64,000 nucleotides of DNA, taken from NCBI GenBank assembly GCA_038320555.1, contig JBBQEJ010000007.1:1-64000 (forward strand), read 5' to 3'. Below are positions 8,119 through 15,718 of this stretch, piece after piece. The notes under the pieces were generated by a model, which was given only the letters and a program-made list of their open reading frames with translations, made no database searches and was not told the DNA's origin. Source of the DNA: JALZOC01 sp038320555 (GTDB lineage: Bacteria; Acidobacteriota; Vicinamibacteria; Vicinamibacterales; 2-12-FULL-66-21). The position numbers and the translations under genes were made by a program. Positions within the stretch are counted from its first letter, which is position 1. The number at the start of each line of letters is the position of its first letter.

Positions 8119-8177
8119 AACAGAAGATCAGAAGACCAGGAGTAACTGAAAATCTCCTGATCTCGTGATCTTCTGTC
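8119..8177. repeat. Intergenic hairpin between ABC-F and helicase genes
   Basis: The arms ACAGAAGATCA (8120-8130) and TGATCTTCTGT (8166-8176) pair perfectly, and an inner CAGGAG/CTCCTG stem extends them. There is no clear T run on the minus strand, so it could be a terminator, an RNA-stability structure or a repeat copy. Confidence 0.65.
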
Positions 8178-8228
8178 AAAGGGCTAAGGTGTGGACGGCG
8201 CCAGTAACGATCGGCAGGCCGACGGGCT

Positions 8229-9827
8229 TTAGGCGAGTGTCGACGCGTACTCCTCGTACGTCCCCTTGAAATCCGTGATCTGGCCGTTGTCGAAGTGCCA
8301 CACGCGCGAGCCGACTTCTTCCATCAGATCCTGGTCGTGCGTCACGAGCAGGACCGTGCCGTCGAACTTCTGCAACGCCACGTTCAGGGCGTTAATCGAT
8401 TCGAGGTCCAGGTGGTTCGTCGGCTCGTCGAGGATGAGCAGATTCGGCTTCTGCAGCATGAGGCGGCAGAACAGCAGCCGCGCGGTCTCGCCTCCCGAGA
8501 GCGCCTCGGTCGGCTTCAAGCCTTCCTCCCCGCTGAACAGCATCTGTCCAAGCAGCCCATGGATGTCCTGCCGGGCGGCGTCCGGATCGAAACGGTGCAG
8601 CCACTCGACTGCCGTCATGCCCTTCTCGATCACGCCGGTGTGATCCTGGGCGAAGTAGCCGATCGAGACCTCGTGTCCCCAGCGCACGGAACCGCTGTCG
8701 AGGTCCGCGGGAGACGAAGGCAGGTTCGGTGAATCCGCGAGCAACGCCTTGAGCAGCGTCGTCTTGCCCAGACCGTTCCGCCCGACGAGGACGATCTTCT
8801 CGCCGCGGTTGACGATTGCGCTGAAGTTGGCAATCACAGGCGCGCCGCCGTGCGCCTTGCTTACGCCCTTGATCTCCATGGCGGTCCGGCCCGACGGCCG
8901 GTTCATCTGGAACTTGATATACGGGCGCTGAATGTTCGATCGCGCCAGCTCCGTTGTCTGCAGCCGCTCGACTTCCTTGCGGCGTGACTGGACCTGACTG
9001 GACCGGGTGCCGGCGGAGAAGCGCGCGATGAAGTCGTTCAACTGTGCGATCTTCTTCTCGCGCTGTGCGTTCTCCGACTCGATGCGCGATCGAATCTGTG
9101 TCTTGGCCACCACCATGTCGTCGTACCCGCCCGTGTACGTGATGATGGTCTGATAGTCGATGTCGGCGATCTGCGTGCAGACGGAGTTGAGGAAGTGACG
9201 GTCGTGCGAGATCACGATCAACGTGCCCGTATAGCGCGCGAGAAACTCGTGCAGCCAGTGGATCGAATCAAGGTCGAGATGGTTCGTGGGCTCGTCGAGG
9301 AGCAGCGCTTCTGGATGTCCGAACAGTGCCTGCGCGAGGAGTACGCGGACCTTCTGCCCGCCCTGAAGCTCGCTCATCTTCCGTTCGTGCACCGCGTCGG
9401 GAATATCGAGACCCTGGAGCAGAATCGCCGCGTCACTTTCGGCCGTATAACCGTCTTCCTCGCCGACGATGCCCTCGAGCTCGCCGAGCCGCATGCCATC
9501 GTCGTGCGTCATGTCCGCCTTGGCGTAGAGCTTCTCGCGCTCTTCGAGCGCGCCCCACAGCCGATGGTTTCCCATGATGACCGTGTCGATGACACGGAAC
9601 TCGTCGAACGCATACTGGTCCTGCCGAAGCACGCCCAGCTTGGCCGGCTTGACGACCGTGCCCTGCTGGGGCGGGAGCTCACCGGTCAGCAGCTTCATGA
9701 ATGTGGACTTGCCGGCGCCATTGGGCCCGGTCAGGCCGTACCGCCGGCCGCTTGAAAAGGTCGTGGTGACATCATCGAAGAGCACCTTCGACCCGAACCG
9801 CATCGAAACACCCTGGACTGAAATCAT
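8229..9827 (-). CDS. ybiT: ABC-F ATPase, YbiT type
   Basis: A 532-residue soluble protein with two ABC ATPase domains and no membrane segments, the ABC-F arrangement that acts on ribosomes rather than in transport. Domain 1 has Walker A GPNGAGKST, signature LQGGQ and DEPTNHLD. An inter-domain linker (about 240-320) is followed by domain 2 with GRNGLGKTT, LSGGET and a second DEPTNHLD. The opening MISVQGVSMRFGSKVLF and the LRQDQYAFDEF...DTVIMG segment resemble E. coli YbiT more than EttA or Uup. I chose the ATG at 9827; a longer frame exists upstream but lacks similarity and crosses the promoter region. Confidence 0.9.
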   Translation of the reverse strand: MISVQGVSMRFGSKVLFDDVTTTFSSGRRYGLTGPNGAGKSTFMKLLTGELPPQQGTVVKPAKLGVLRQDQYAFDEFRVIDTVIMGNHRLWGALEEREKLYAKADMTHDDGMRLGELEGIVGEEDGYTAESDAAILLQGLDIPDAVHERKMSELQGGQKVRVLLAQALFGHPEALLLDEPTNHLDLDSIHWLHEFLARYTGTLIVISHDRHFLNSVCTQIADIDYQTIITYTGGYDDMVVAKTQIRSRIESENAQREKKIAQLNDFIARFSAGTRSSQVQSRRKEVERLQTTELARSNIQRPYIKFQMNRPSGRTAMEIKGVSKAHGGAPVIANFSAIVNRGEKIVLVGRNGLGKTTLLKALLADSPNLPSSPADLDSGSVRWGHEVSIGYFAQDHTGVIEKGMTAVEWLHRFDPDAARQDIHGLLGQMLFSGEEGLKPTEALSGGETARLLFCRLMLQKPNLLILDEPTNHLDLESINALNVALQKFDGTVLLVTHDQDLMEEVGSRVWHFDNGQITDFKGTYEEYASTLA

Positions 9828-9940
9828 GATCGATCGCTCTATCGGGTTGATCGGAAGACGAGAGAACCACCTATTATAGCCCGGAACTGCGCTATATTGG
9901 TGGCTTCCCTCGATTTTCCTGACACGCTGGAGAGGACACG

Positions 9941-11644
9941 ATGAAACGAGAGTTCCGCAGGCTGGTGCTGGCCGCCGGCACCGCTGCGCTCGTGGCGACG
10001 CTGCCATTGGGCGCCGCAGGCGAGAAGATCGACTACGAAGCCATCGACAAGATTAAACAGCAGGGCATGCTCCCGCAGAACTCGCAGGTCATGGAGATCT
10101 CGAGCTGGCTGACCGATGTGTATGGCCCGCGACTGACGGGGTCGCCCAACACCCAGAAAGCAGGCGAGTGGGCCGTCTCGAAAATGAAGGAGTGGGGACT
10201 TCAGAAAGTCTCGCTCGAGAAGTGGCCCGAGCAGATGCAGTTCGACCGTGGATGGACGAACGAAAAATTCTACATGGCCGCCCTCACGCCGCAGGCCTTC
10301 CCGATTCCGGGTACGCCCACTGCGTGGACGCCAGGCACCGACGGTCTGGTCAAGGGCGAAGTCGTTCTGGTTCCAGAAACCACGCAGGAAGACCTGCAGA
10401 AGTATGCCGGCAAGCTGAAGGGGAAATGGGTTCTGACGCAAGCCGCGCCCGACGTGCCGGCGTTGTGGACGGCGCCTGCGACCCGCAATACGCCAGAGGA
10501 ACTCGAACGGATGGAACTCCTGACGCCGCCTTCATCAGAGTTCGGACTGACGCCTCCTGGAGGCGGTCGCGGCGGCCGGCAGGGCGGACCGGGGGGAGGA
10601 AGGGGACAGGCGGGCGCGGCACCCTTCAATCGCAACGACTTCTTCCGCGCCGAAGGGGTTCTCGGCACGCTGTCCACTGCCGCGCGCGGCCATGGCATCT
10701 ACACGATCAGCGGGGATCGCAGGTGTGATCCGGCGTCCACGCTGCCGGCGGTGATGATTCCCGCCGAACAGTACGGCCGTATGGCGCGCATGCTGGCCAA
10801 GAACCTGCCGGTCACGATCGAAGCTGATATCAAGAACACCTACAATCCCAACCCGGTGATGTTCAATGTCGTGGGAGAAATTCCGGGGACCGATAAGGCG
10901 GATGAGCTCGTGATGCTCGGTGCGCATTTCGATTCGTGGCATGCGTCAACGGGAGCCACCGACAACGCCGCGGGTTCGGCGGGAATGCTCGAGGCGATGC
11001 GCATTCTGAAGCAGAGCGGCGTGCGTCTTCGCCGGACGGTTCGCATCGGACTGTGGACAGGCGAGGAGCAGGGCCTCATCGGATCGGCCCAGTATGTCGC
11101 CGCTCATTTCGCATCACGCGGTCCCGCTCCGGCAACGCCTCCCAATGTCAGCGCGCCCAATCCGTTCCCGGGACAGTGCGGCGGGGGTGGTGGTGGTCGC
11201 GGTGGCGCGCTCGGCCCGCTCGAGTTCAAGCCCGATCATGCGAAGTTCGCCGGTTACTTCAACATCGATAACGGCACGGGGGCAATCCGCGGAGTTTACC
11301 TCCAGGGAAACGATACCGTCGCGCCGATCTTCCGCGAATGGATCGAGCCGTTCCGGAGCCTGGGGATGTCGTACCTGACGATTCGAAACACGGGCGGCAC
11401 CGATCACCAGTCATTCGATCGCGTCGGGCTGCCGGGCTTTCAGTTCATTCAGGACGAGGTCGAATACGGCACGATGACGCACCACACGAACCTCGACAGC
11501 TACGAGCGGCTGCAGCCGAACGACATGATGAAGAACGCGACCATCGCGGCCGCATTTGCGTACCTGGCCGCGAACCGCGACGAGAAGCTGCCGCGCAAGC
11601 CGCTTCCGGCGCCGCCAACAACTGGCCGCGGCAGCGGGCAATAG
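9941..11644 (+). CDS. Secreted M28 family zinc peptidase
   Basis: A 567-residue exported aminopeptidase-type protein. It has an N-terminal signal (RRLVLAAGTAALVATLPLGAAG), a PA-like insert region around 130-210, and the M28 catalytic core with likely zinc ligands: GAHFDSWH (about 326), TDNAAGSAG (about 340), TGEEQG (about 373), an Asp in NIDNGTG (about 442) and TDHQSF (about 487). Two low-complexity Gly/Arg linkers interrupt it, around 206-224 and just before the metal-binding Asp. These linkers recur in the beta-propeller protein of this window. The gene is monocistronic; a strong AGGAC-type Shine-Dalgarno precedes the ATG. It probably degrades extracellular peptides. Confidence 0.9.
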   Translation: MKREFRRLVLAAGTAALVATLPLGAAGEKIDYEAIDKIKQQGMLPQNSQVMEISSWLTDVYGPRLTGSPNTQKAGEWAVSKMKEWGLQKVSLEKWPEQMQFDRGWTNEKFYMAALTPQAFPIPGTPTAWTPGTDGLVKGEVVLVPETTQEDLQKYAGKLKGKWVLTQAAPDVPALWTAPATRNTPEELERMELLTPPSSEFGLTPPGGGRGGRQGGPGGGRGQAGAAPFNRNDFFRAEGVLGTLSTAARGHGIYTISGDRRCDPASTLPAVMIPAEQYGRMARMLAKNLPVTIEADIKNTYNPNPVMFNVVGEIPGTDKADELVMLGAHFDSWHASTGATDNAAGSAGMLEAMRILKQSGVRLRRTVRIGLWTGEEQGLIGSAQYVAAHFASRGPAPATPPNVSAPNPFPGQCGGGGGGRGGALGPLEFKPDHAKFAGYFNIDNGTGAIRGVYLQGNDTVAPIFREWIEPFRSLGMSYLTIRNTGGTDHQSFDRVGLPGFQFIQDEVEYGTMTHHTNLDSYERLQPNDMMKNATIAAAFAYLAANRDEKLPRKPLPAPPTTGRGSGQ

Positions 11645-11758
11645 ATCTCCCGCTGACGCGGGGGACTACAAGTCCCGCGCTGCGGGCGTCCCCGACGCGA
11701 GACTGAAGTCCTGCGTCAGGCGCGGCGCTGACGCGCGGTTCATCCGACGCCCGTAGCG
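11645..11758. repeat. Degenerate palindromic repeat cluster
   Basis: Short imperfect palindromes follow one another: GACGCGGGGGACTACAAGTC, then GAGACTGAAGTCCTGCGTC, then a GCGCGGCGCTGACGCGC stretch. The GACTxxAAGTC core occurs twice. It fills the convergent gap between the peptidase and the response regulator and may help end transcription from both sides. Confidence 0.55.
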
Positions 11759-12133
11759 TCAGTCCTGCCGATCAGAAGCCAGTTGTTTCCTGATGAGTGT
11801 CAGCAGACGATCGAAGTCCACTGGTTTCGGCAGGCAGTCCACCGTGCCGAGCTCGAAGGCGACCGTTGCGGCATGTGACGCGCCGCTCAGGCAGAGGATT
11901 GGAATCTTCGCGAGGTCGGGATCCCGAAGCTGTTCCGCCCGGAACTGCAGGGCGTTCATGCGCGGAAGCATCAAATCGAGCACGATGAGGTCGGGCCGCT
12001 CGCGGCGAGCGGCCGCCAGCGCTTCCGCGCCGTCTTCCGCTGTCGCGATACGATAGCCCTCCCCGCCAAGAGCCGTCACCATCATCGCAAGAATGTCTGG
12101 ATCGTCCTCGACCAGGAGGATGAGGGATCGCAT
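11759..12133 (-). CDS. Single-domain response regulator (receiver only)
   Basis: A 124-residue CheY-like receiver with no output domain. Acidic pocket residues are in LLVEDDPD, the phosphorylated Asp is D53 in LIVLDLMLP, the switch Ser lies in ILCLSGASH, and the conserved Lys is in CLPKPVD. The ATG at 12133 starts exactly at the receiver (MRSLILLVED); the longer frame upstream shows no similarity. No partner kinase is adjacent, so it is an orphan that must relay or titrate phosphoryl groups through protein contacts. Confidence 0.85.
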   Translation of the reverse strand: MRSLILLVEDDPDILAMMVTALGGEGYRIATAEDGAEALAAARRERPDLIVLDLMLPRMNALQFRAEQLRDPDLAKIPILCLSGASHAATVAFELGTVDCLPKPVDFDRLLTLIRKQLASDRQD

Positions 12134-12192
12134 TTCTGCTGGCCAGCATACCTTCTTCGCAGGTTTCCGGGCGGCCAGAATTCCGTCTCTCA

Positions 12193-12221
12193 TTGCGCCG
12201 CCGCCGGCCAGCCCATACAAT
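12193..12221 (+). promoter_or_regulatory. Candidate sigma-70 promoter of a small RNA
   Basis: TTGCGC (12193-12198) and TACAAT (12216-12221) are separated by 17 bases. No plus-strand protein gene follows; the next plus-strand signal is a strong terminator about 65 bases later. Confidence 0.4.
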
Positions 12222-12227
12222 CGCGGT

Positions 12228-12325
12228 GTCGGACGCATCAGGCGCATAGCGCATGAAAGGGTCCTCCCGGGCTCTGCGTTCGACGGCCCGCCGGTGTCAA
12301 GGCACCGGCGGGCTCTTTCTGTGTT
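12228..12325 (+). ncRNA. Candidate small RNA, about 95 nt
   Basis: Between the response regulator and FTR1, both on the minus strand, a promoter-like pair is followed on the plus strand by about 60 bases and then a near-perfect hairpin with a T-rich tail. I checked it against SRP RNA, tRNA and 6S hallmarks and saw none. It would be antisense to no coding sequence. The call rests on promoter plus terminator only. Confidence 0.35.
12286..12325 (+). terminator. Strong intrinsic terminator on the plus strand
   Basis: The arms GCCCGCCGGTG (12286-12296) and CACCGGCGGGC (12303-12313) form an 11-bp stem with a 6-base loop, followed by TCTTTCTGTGTTTCT. On the other strand the T-rich tail is absent, so the direction is plus even though the neighbouring genes are minus. 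Confidence 0.7.
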
Positions 12326-12345
12326 TCTCGTTTTACGAGTCGACC

Positions 12346-13296
12346 CTAGGCGCGGCCGGCCTGCAGTGCGCGGCCCTGCGGACGCGCGAGCACAAAGGAT
12401 CCCACGACGATCGCCGCGGCGAAGATCTGCGCGGCAAGCGTCTCAACCGTCGGGAATATCGCGAACCACAATCCCATCCAGCCGGGGATGACGCGCTCGA
12501 GCGGCACAATCGGAGTCGTGGGGAGCCATCGCGCGAGCTGCATTTCCTGCGCCTGCTCGCCAACCATGACGAGGAGCACGAGTCCAAGCATCACGCCGGT
12601 GAACACGAGCATCCGGCGATAGGGAAGCCGCCGGTGCGCCACAAACGTCAGCACGCCGACGATCGTGGTGAGGGCCAGACCGATCGAGACGCCGTAGAAC
12701 ACGGGCGTGCCACCGAGCTTCAGTCGATAGCTTTGCAGGAAGAGCACGATCTCGAATCCTTCACGATAGAGCGACGAAAAACCGAGCAGCGCGAGACCCC
12801 ACCAGAGACGGCCGTCGGAAGCATGCTTCATCAGCGTCTGCTTCCTGCGGCTGTGCATTGAGATCCAGCCGGCCCAATAGACCTTGTGGAAGAACCAGTT
12901 CATGACGAGCAGCAGCACGAGGATTGCGAGCAGCCCGGTTGCTGCCTGCAGATCGAGCGCCGGGACGTTGTCCGCGAAGCTGTCGACGATGCTGATGGCC
13001 GCTCCCCAGGTCAGAAGCGCCGCCAGGAACGCGGCGCCTGCTCCGGCCGCGACGGGTCGTTGGAATGACCGTCGCGCCCCGACCATGTTCGCCGTAATCG
13101 CGGAGAGCACGAGGATGCACTCGAGCCCCTCACGGAACACCAGCACCGCGATATCGAGGACGCGCGCGCCGAAGTCGCCATGGCCGGTCGGGTCTGGCAA
13201 ACCGCCGGTCCGGAGCACCTGGAGGATGAGAATTGCCGCGACCGCCGCAGCTCCAGCGGTCAGGGGAAAGGTTATAAATGGTATCCGTCTCAGCAT
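12346..13296 (-). CDS. FTR1 family high-affinity iron permease
   Basis: A 316-residue inner-membrane protein with about seven hydrophobic segments. The two iron-binding signatures of the Ftr1/EfeU family are visible: REGLE at 55-59 and REGFE at 178-182. In characterised systems ferric iron is passed through the pore by these motifs, often with an oxidase (EfeB or FupA/P19 types). No such partner lies next door; the cupin gene is divergent. A 9-bp inverted repeat sits just upstream of the start. No Shine-Dalgarno is obvious at the ATG, so a short or absent leader is possible. Confidence 0.88.
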   Translation of the reverse strand: MLRRIPFITFPLTAGAAAVAAILILQVLRTGGLPDPTGHGDFGARVLDIAVLVFREGLECILVLSAITANMVGARRSFQRPVAAGAGAAFLAALLTWGAAISIVDSFADNVPALDLQAATGLLAILVLLLVMNWFFHKVYWAGWISMHSRRKQTLMKHASDGRLWWGLALLGFSSLYREGFEIVLFLQSYRLKLGGTPVFYGVSIGLALTTIVGVLTFVAHRRLPYRRMLVFTGVMLGLVLLVMVGEQAQEMQLARWLPTTPIVPLERVIPGWMGLWFAIFPTVETLAAQIFAAAIVVGSFVLARPQGRALQAGRA

Positions 13297-13318
13297 GTTG
13301 GCGATATACGACTAGATC

Positions 13319-13346
13319 GGTCGGATAGGTAAGCTTATATCCGACC
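13319..13346. promoter_or_regulatory. Inverted repeat upstream of the iron permease gene
   Basis: GGTCGGATA (13319-13327) and TATCCGACC (13338-13346) are perfect 9-bp arms with a 10-base spacer. It lies in the divergent region between the FTR1 gene and the cupin gene, 22 bases upstream of the FTR1 start. It does not resemble an AT-rich Fur box. A dyad operator is possible. Confidence 0.45.
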
Positions 13347-13484
13347 TCTCCGGTCGTCAATACCGCCAAGCCAAAAGGTGGCTGGACCGGGTCCAGACCC
13401 GCGCCGCGAAGTCGTTTACCATACGCTCGCGACCGGCAGCAGGCAAGTACGTCTGGTGGAGATTCTGTGGAGTTCTGAAAAGAG

Positions 13485-13955
13485 GTGGTCCTGCGTCTTG
13501 TCGTTACGATTGTCGCGGTGGCGGCGTTTGCCGTCCAGGGCCAGAATGGCCCGAGTGGCGTCCACGTGTGGAAGGCGGCCGATATCGCCGCCAAGGGTAC
13601 GTCGCTCGCGCAGAAACTGGATGCGCAGAACGTGGCGAGCGAAGTCATCGCCACCGAGGGAAATCGGAGATTCATGGTGGCGCACCGGGAAGGATCTGGC
13701 TTGGCGGAGTGGCACGAGAAGGAGGCGGACGTCATGTTCATCTCCGCCGGCAACGTGACGATGGTCTATGGCGGCACCATCGACGAGAGCAAGACCACAA
13801 CACCCGGCGAGATGCGGGGCCCATCGATTCGCGGAGGGACCGAGGTGCCGCTCGGGCCGGGCGACGTGCTGCACATCCCGGCGAAGGTTCCGCACCAGAT
13901 GAAGCTGGCGCCCGGCGCCAAGGTCACGTACTTCGTCACGAAGGTTGTGGAGTAA
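13485..13955 (+). CDS. Exported cupin-domain protein
   Basis: A 156-residue protein starting at a GTG, because a TGA lies in frame just upstream. Residues 1-20 (VLRLVVTIVAVAAFAVQGQ) form a signal peptide. The cupin fold is suggested by GLAEWHEKEADVMFISAGNVTMVYGG and the closing GDVLHIPAKVPHQMKLAPGAK, the usual motif-1 and motif-2 layout. His residues in EWHE and VPHQ are possible metal ligands. The substrate is unknown. It ends directly against the convergent beta-propeller gene, with stops on consecutive bases. Confidence 0.78.
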   Translation: MVLRLVVTIVAVAAFAVQGQNGPSGVHVWKAADIAAKGTSLAQKLDAQNVASEVIATEGNRRFMVAHREGSGLAEWHEKEADVMFISAGNVTMVYGGTIDESKTTTPGEMRGPSIRGGTEVPLGPGDVLHIPAKVPHQMKLAPGAKVTYFVTKVVE

Positions 13956-15056
13956 TCAGCGGCGCGTGGTCCAGGCCAGGCCGTCGGGCTGCCGGCCGGC
14001 CTGGATGCGCCCGGTCACCTCGAGCGTCTTCAGGTCGATGACGGCGACGTTGTCGTCTGGAGTGCACGCCACATACGCGCGCGCCCCGTCGGGCTGCATC
14101 TCGATGCCGGCGGCGCCGCGCCCGATCTTCAATCGCTTCACCTCCCGGTTCGTCGCGGCATCGATGATGGCCAGTTCCGGTCCCCCGAGCGTCGAGACGA
14201 ATACCAGCCTACCGTCCGGCGTGAACTTGAGGCGGTTCGCGCCGTTCACATTTGCGGCGAGGGTGTCTGTGACTTTCTTCGACGCCACGTCGATGATCGA
14301 GATGGTGCCGTCCTGTGCGTTGGCTGCCCAGATCTGCGTGCCGTCTGGAGAGACGTCAAATCCCTCCGCGCCTCGGCCGACCGGCACGACGGTTTCGTTC
14401 CAATCCATCTGAGGGCCGCCGCGTCCGCCCGGATCGCCGCCGCGCCCCGGCATCTCCGCAGGCGGCGCGCCTCCGCGATCGGGCGTTCCTGGAGGTGGTC
14501 CGCCGCGGCCGCCTCGTCCGCCGCCGGCACTTTTCTCGATAATCGTCATCGTCGCCGAGCTCACATTCGACGTTACGATGCGCGAAAGGTCCGGCGATAC
14601 GAAGATCATGTGCGTACGGTTCTGTCCCGTGCCGAGGATCCAGTCCACTTTGTTCGTCGCGGGATCGTAGTTGCCGATCGCCTTTGCGGCCTCAGCGGTG
14701 AACCACAGTTTCCCGCCGGTGAACGTGAGCCCGTGCGGGGCGCGCAACGCACCGAGATCGATCGGAGGCGACGGCTTCATGGCCACGAGATCGATCACGG
14801 TAATGAGATTGATCCCGCCGTTGTAATTCGAAATGTACGCGACGCGCCCGTCGCTGGACGCGACGACCTCGTGCGGGTCCGGTCCCGATGGCGCGCGCCC
14901 CAGCACCTTGAGCGTCGCTGGATCGACAACGGATAATGTCTGATCGGACTTGGCGAGCACCAGCAACGTCCCAGCAGGGGCGGAGGACTGACCCTGCGCC
15001 GTCAACACGGCGGCTGCGCAGGCAGTGATGAGCACCAGACTGACTCGTATTTTCAT
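13956..15056 (-). CDS. Exported YVTN-type beta-propeller repeat protein
   Basis: A 366-residue secreted protein, started at the ATG at 15056 so that MKIRVSLVLITACAAAVLTAQ serves as signal peptide. Repeats of the form SPDGxxxWAANAQDGTISIIDVASKKV and DGRLVFVSTLGGPELAIIDAATNREV mark YVTN/lactonase-like propeller blades, about six in all. A Gly/Arg/Pro-rich insert (about 187-225, GGGRGGRGGPPPG...) splits the propeller between blades. Such proteins bind or report on surface ligands, and some are lactonases. No catalytic residues can be assigned. Confidence 0.8.
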   Translation of the reverse strand: MKIRVSLVLITACAAAVLTAQGQSSAPAGTLLVLAKSDQTLSVVDPATLKVLGRAPSGPDPHEVVASSDGRVAYISNYNGGINLITVIDLVAMKPSPPIDLGALRAPHGLTFTGGKLWFTAEAAKAIGNYDPATNKVDWILGTGQNRTHMIFVSPDLSRIVTSNVSSATMTIIEKSAGGGRGGRGGPPPGTPDRGGAPPAEMPGRGGDPGGRGGPQMDWNETVVPVGRGAEGFDVSPDGTQIWAANAQDGTISIIDVASKKVTDTLAANVNGANRLKFTPDGRLVFVSTLGGPELAIIDAATNREVKRLKIGRGAAGIEMQPDGARAYVACTPDDNVAVIDLKTLEVTGRIQAGRQPDGLAWTTRR

Positions 15057-15140
15057 ATCCGCGACGGGAGCGTACCAGCCATGACGTAAGTGCAATCGCT
15101 GCATGATGATCGTATGTTACGCCAGGGAACTGGAGGATGG

Positions 15141-15659
15141 ATGCGGAAGATTGTGTATGTGGCTGCGGCGGTTGTGGTTGTCGGATTGCTCCTCCTTTTG
15201 TGGATGAAGAGCGGGTCGACGGAGGATGAGGCGGCGATTATCGTCAAGAACGGCTCGATCGAGATCGAGACAGCGGACGGAGAGTGGAAAGACGGCGACG
15301 ACGCGTGGGTCAACGAGACAGCCGGCAAGCACAACGACAAGGAACTTTGGGTCAAAGTCACGTCTTCGACAGGGACGTGCCGGGGTGTGGGACAGCCGAT
15401 CAGAATCCAATACAGCAAATCGAATGACCGCGCGGTGTTTACGACGGGCGGCAGTTTCCTGGCGCCACACAGAACGCGAGTGGGTCCTCAGGCCGTCATC
15501 ACCTTCGTGGACAGGAGACATCTCAGGGCCGGAACAGCCGGCGATGGCGGGCATATCAACGCGGTGCAGGCCCGAAGCGCAACCTGCAGCATTGCCGCCG
15601 AAAGCTCCAACGTCGAAATCAGCATCTGCTCATCGCAGACCGCAAAGGCCTGCCAGTAG
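15141..15659 (+). CDS. Membrane-anchored hypothetical protein
   Basis: A 172-residue protein. The ATG at 15141 is preceded by a good GGAGG (15132-15136) and gives the start MRKIVYVAAAVVVVGLLLLL, a single N-terminal anchor. The exported part has a beta-rich pattern (IVKNGSIEIETADGEW, LWVKVTSSTGTCRGVGQPI, AVITFVDRRHL) and four Cys residues that could form disulfides. I recognise no family. It is divergent from the propeller gene and lies 59 bases before the 2-oxoacid oxidoreductase operon. Confidence 0.6.
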   Translation: MRKIVYVAAAVVVVGLLLLLWMKSGSTEDEAAIIVKNGSIEIETADGEWKDGDDAWVNETAGKHNDKELWVKVTSSTGTCRGVGQPIRIQYSKSNDRAVFTTGGSFLAPHRTRVGPQAVITFVDRRHLRAGTAGDGGHINAVQARSATCSIAAESSNVEISICSSQTAKACQ

Positions 15660-15702
15660 GACAGTAGGCTCTTTGATTTCAGGCATTTGGCCCTGGATGC
15701 CC

Positions 15703-15708
15703 TATAAT
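15703..15708 (+). promoter_or_regulatory. Perfect -10 box next to the start codon
   Basis: TATAAT at 15703-15708 lies only 10 bases before the ATG at 15719. Transcription would begin at about 15715, giving a leaderless or nearly leaderless mRNA. No clear -35 box lies at the usual spacing and no Shine-Dalgarno is present. Confidence 0.5.
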
Positions 15709-15718
15709 ATTGCCTTGA

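Noticed and set aside
8119..8177. Hairpin as an operator for the helicase gene
   Set aside because: It is 40 bases upstream of the helicase start but looks like the other palindromic repeats, and no regulator family site matches; left as a hairpin only.
12228..12325. Signal recognition particle RNA or a tRNA as identity of the candidate small RNA
   Set aside because: No GGAAG/AGCAG SRP apical motif is present, and the GTTCGA in the region is not flanked by pairing T-stem arms.
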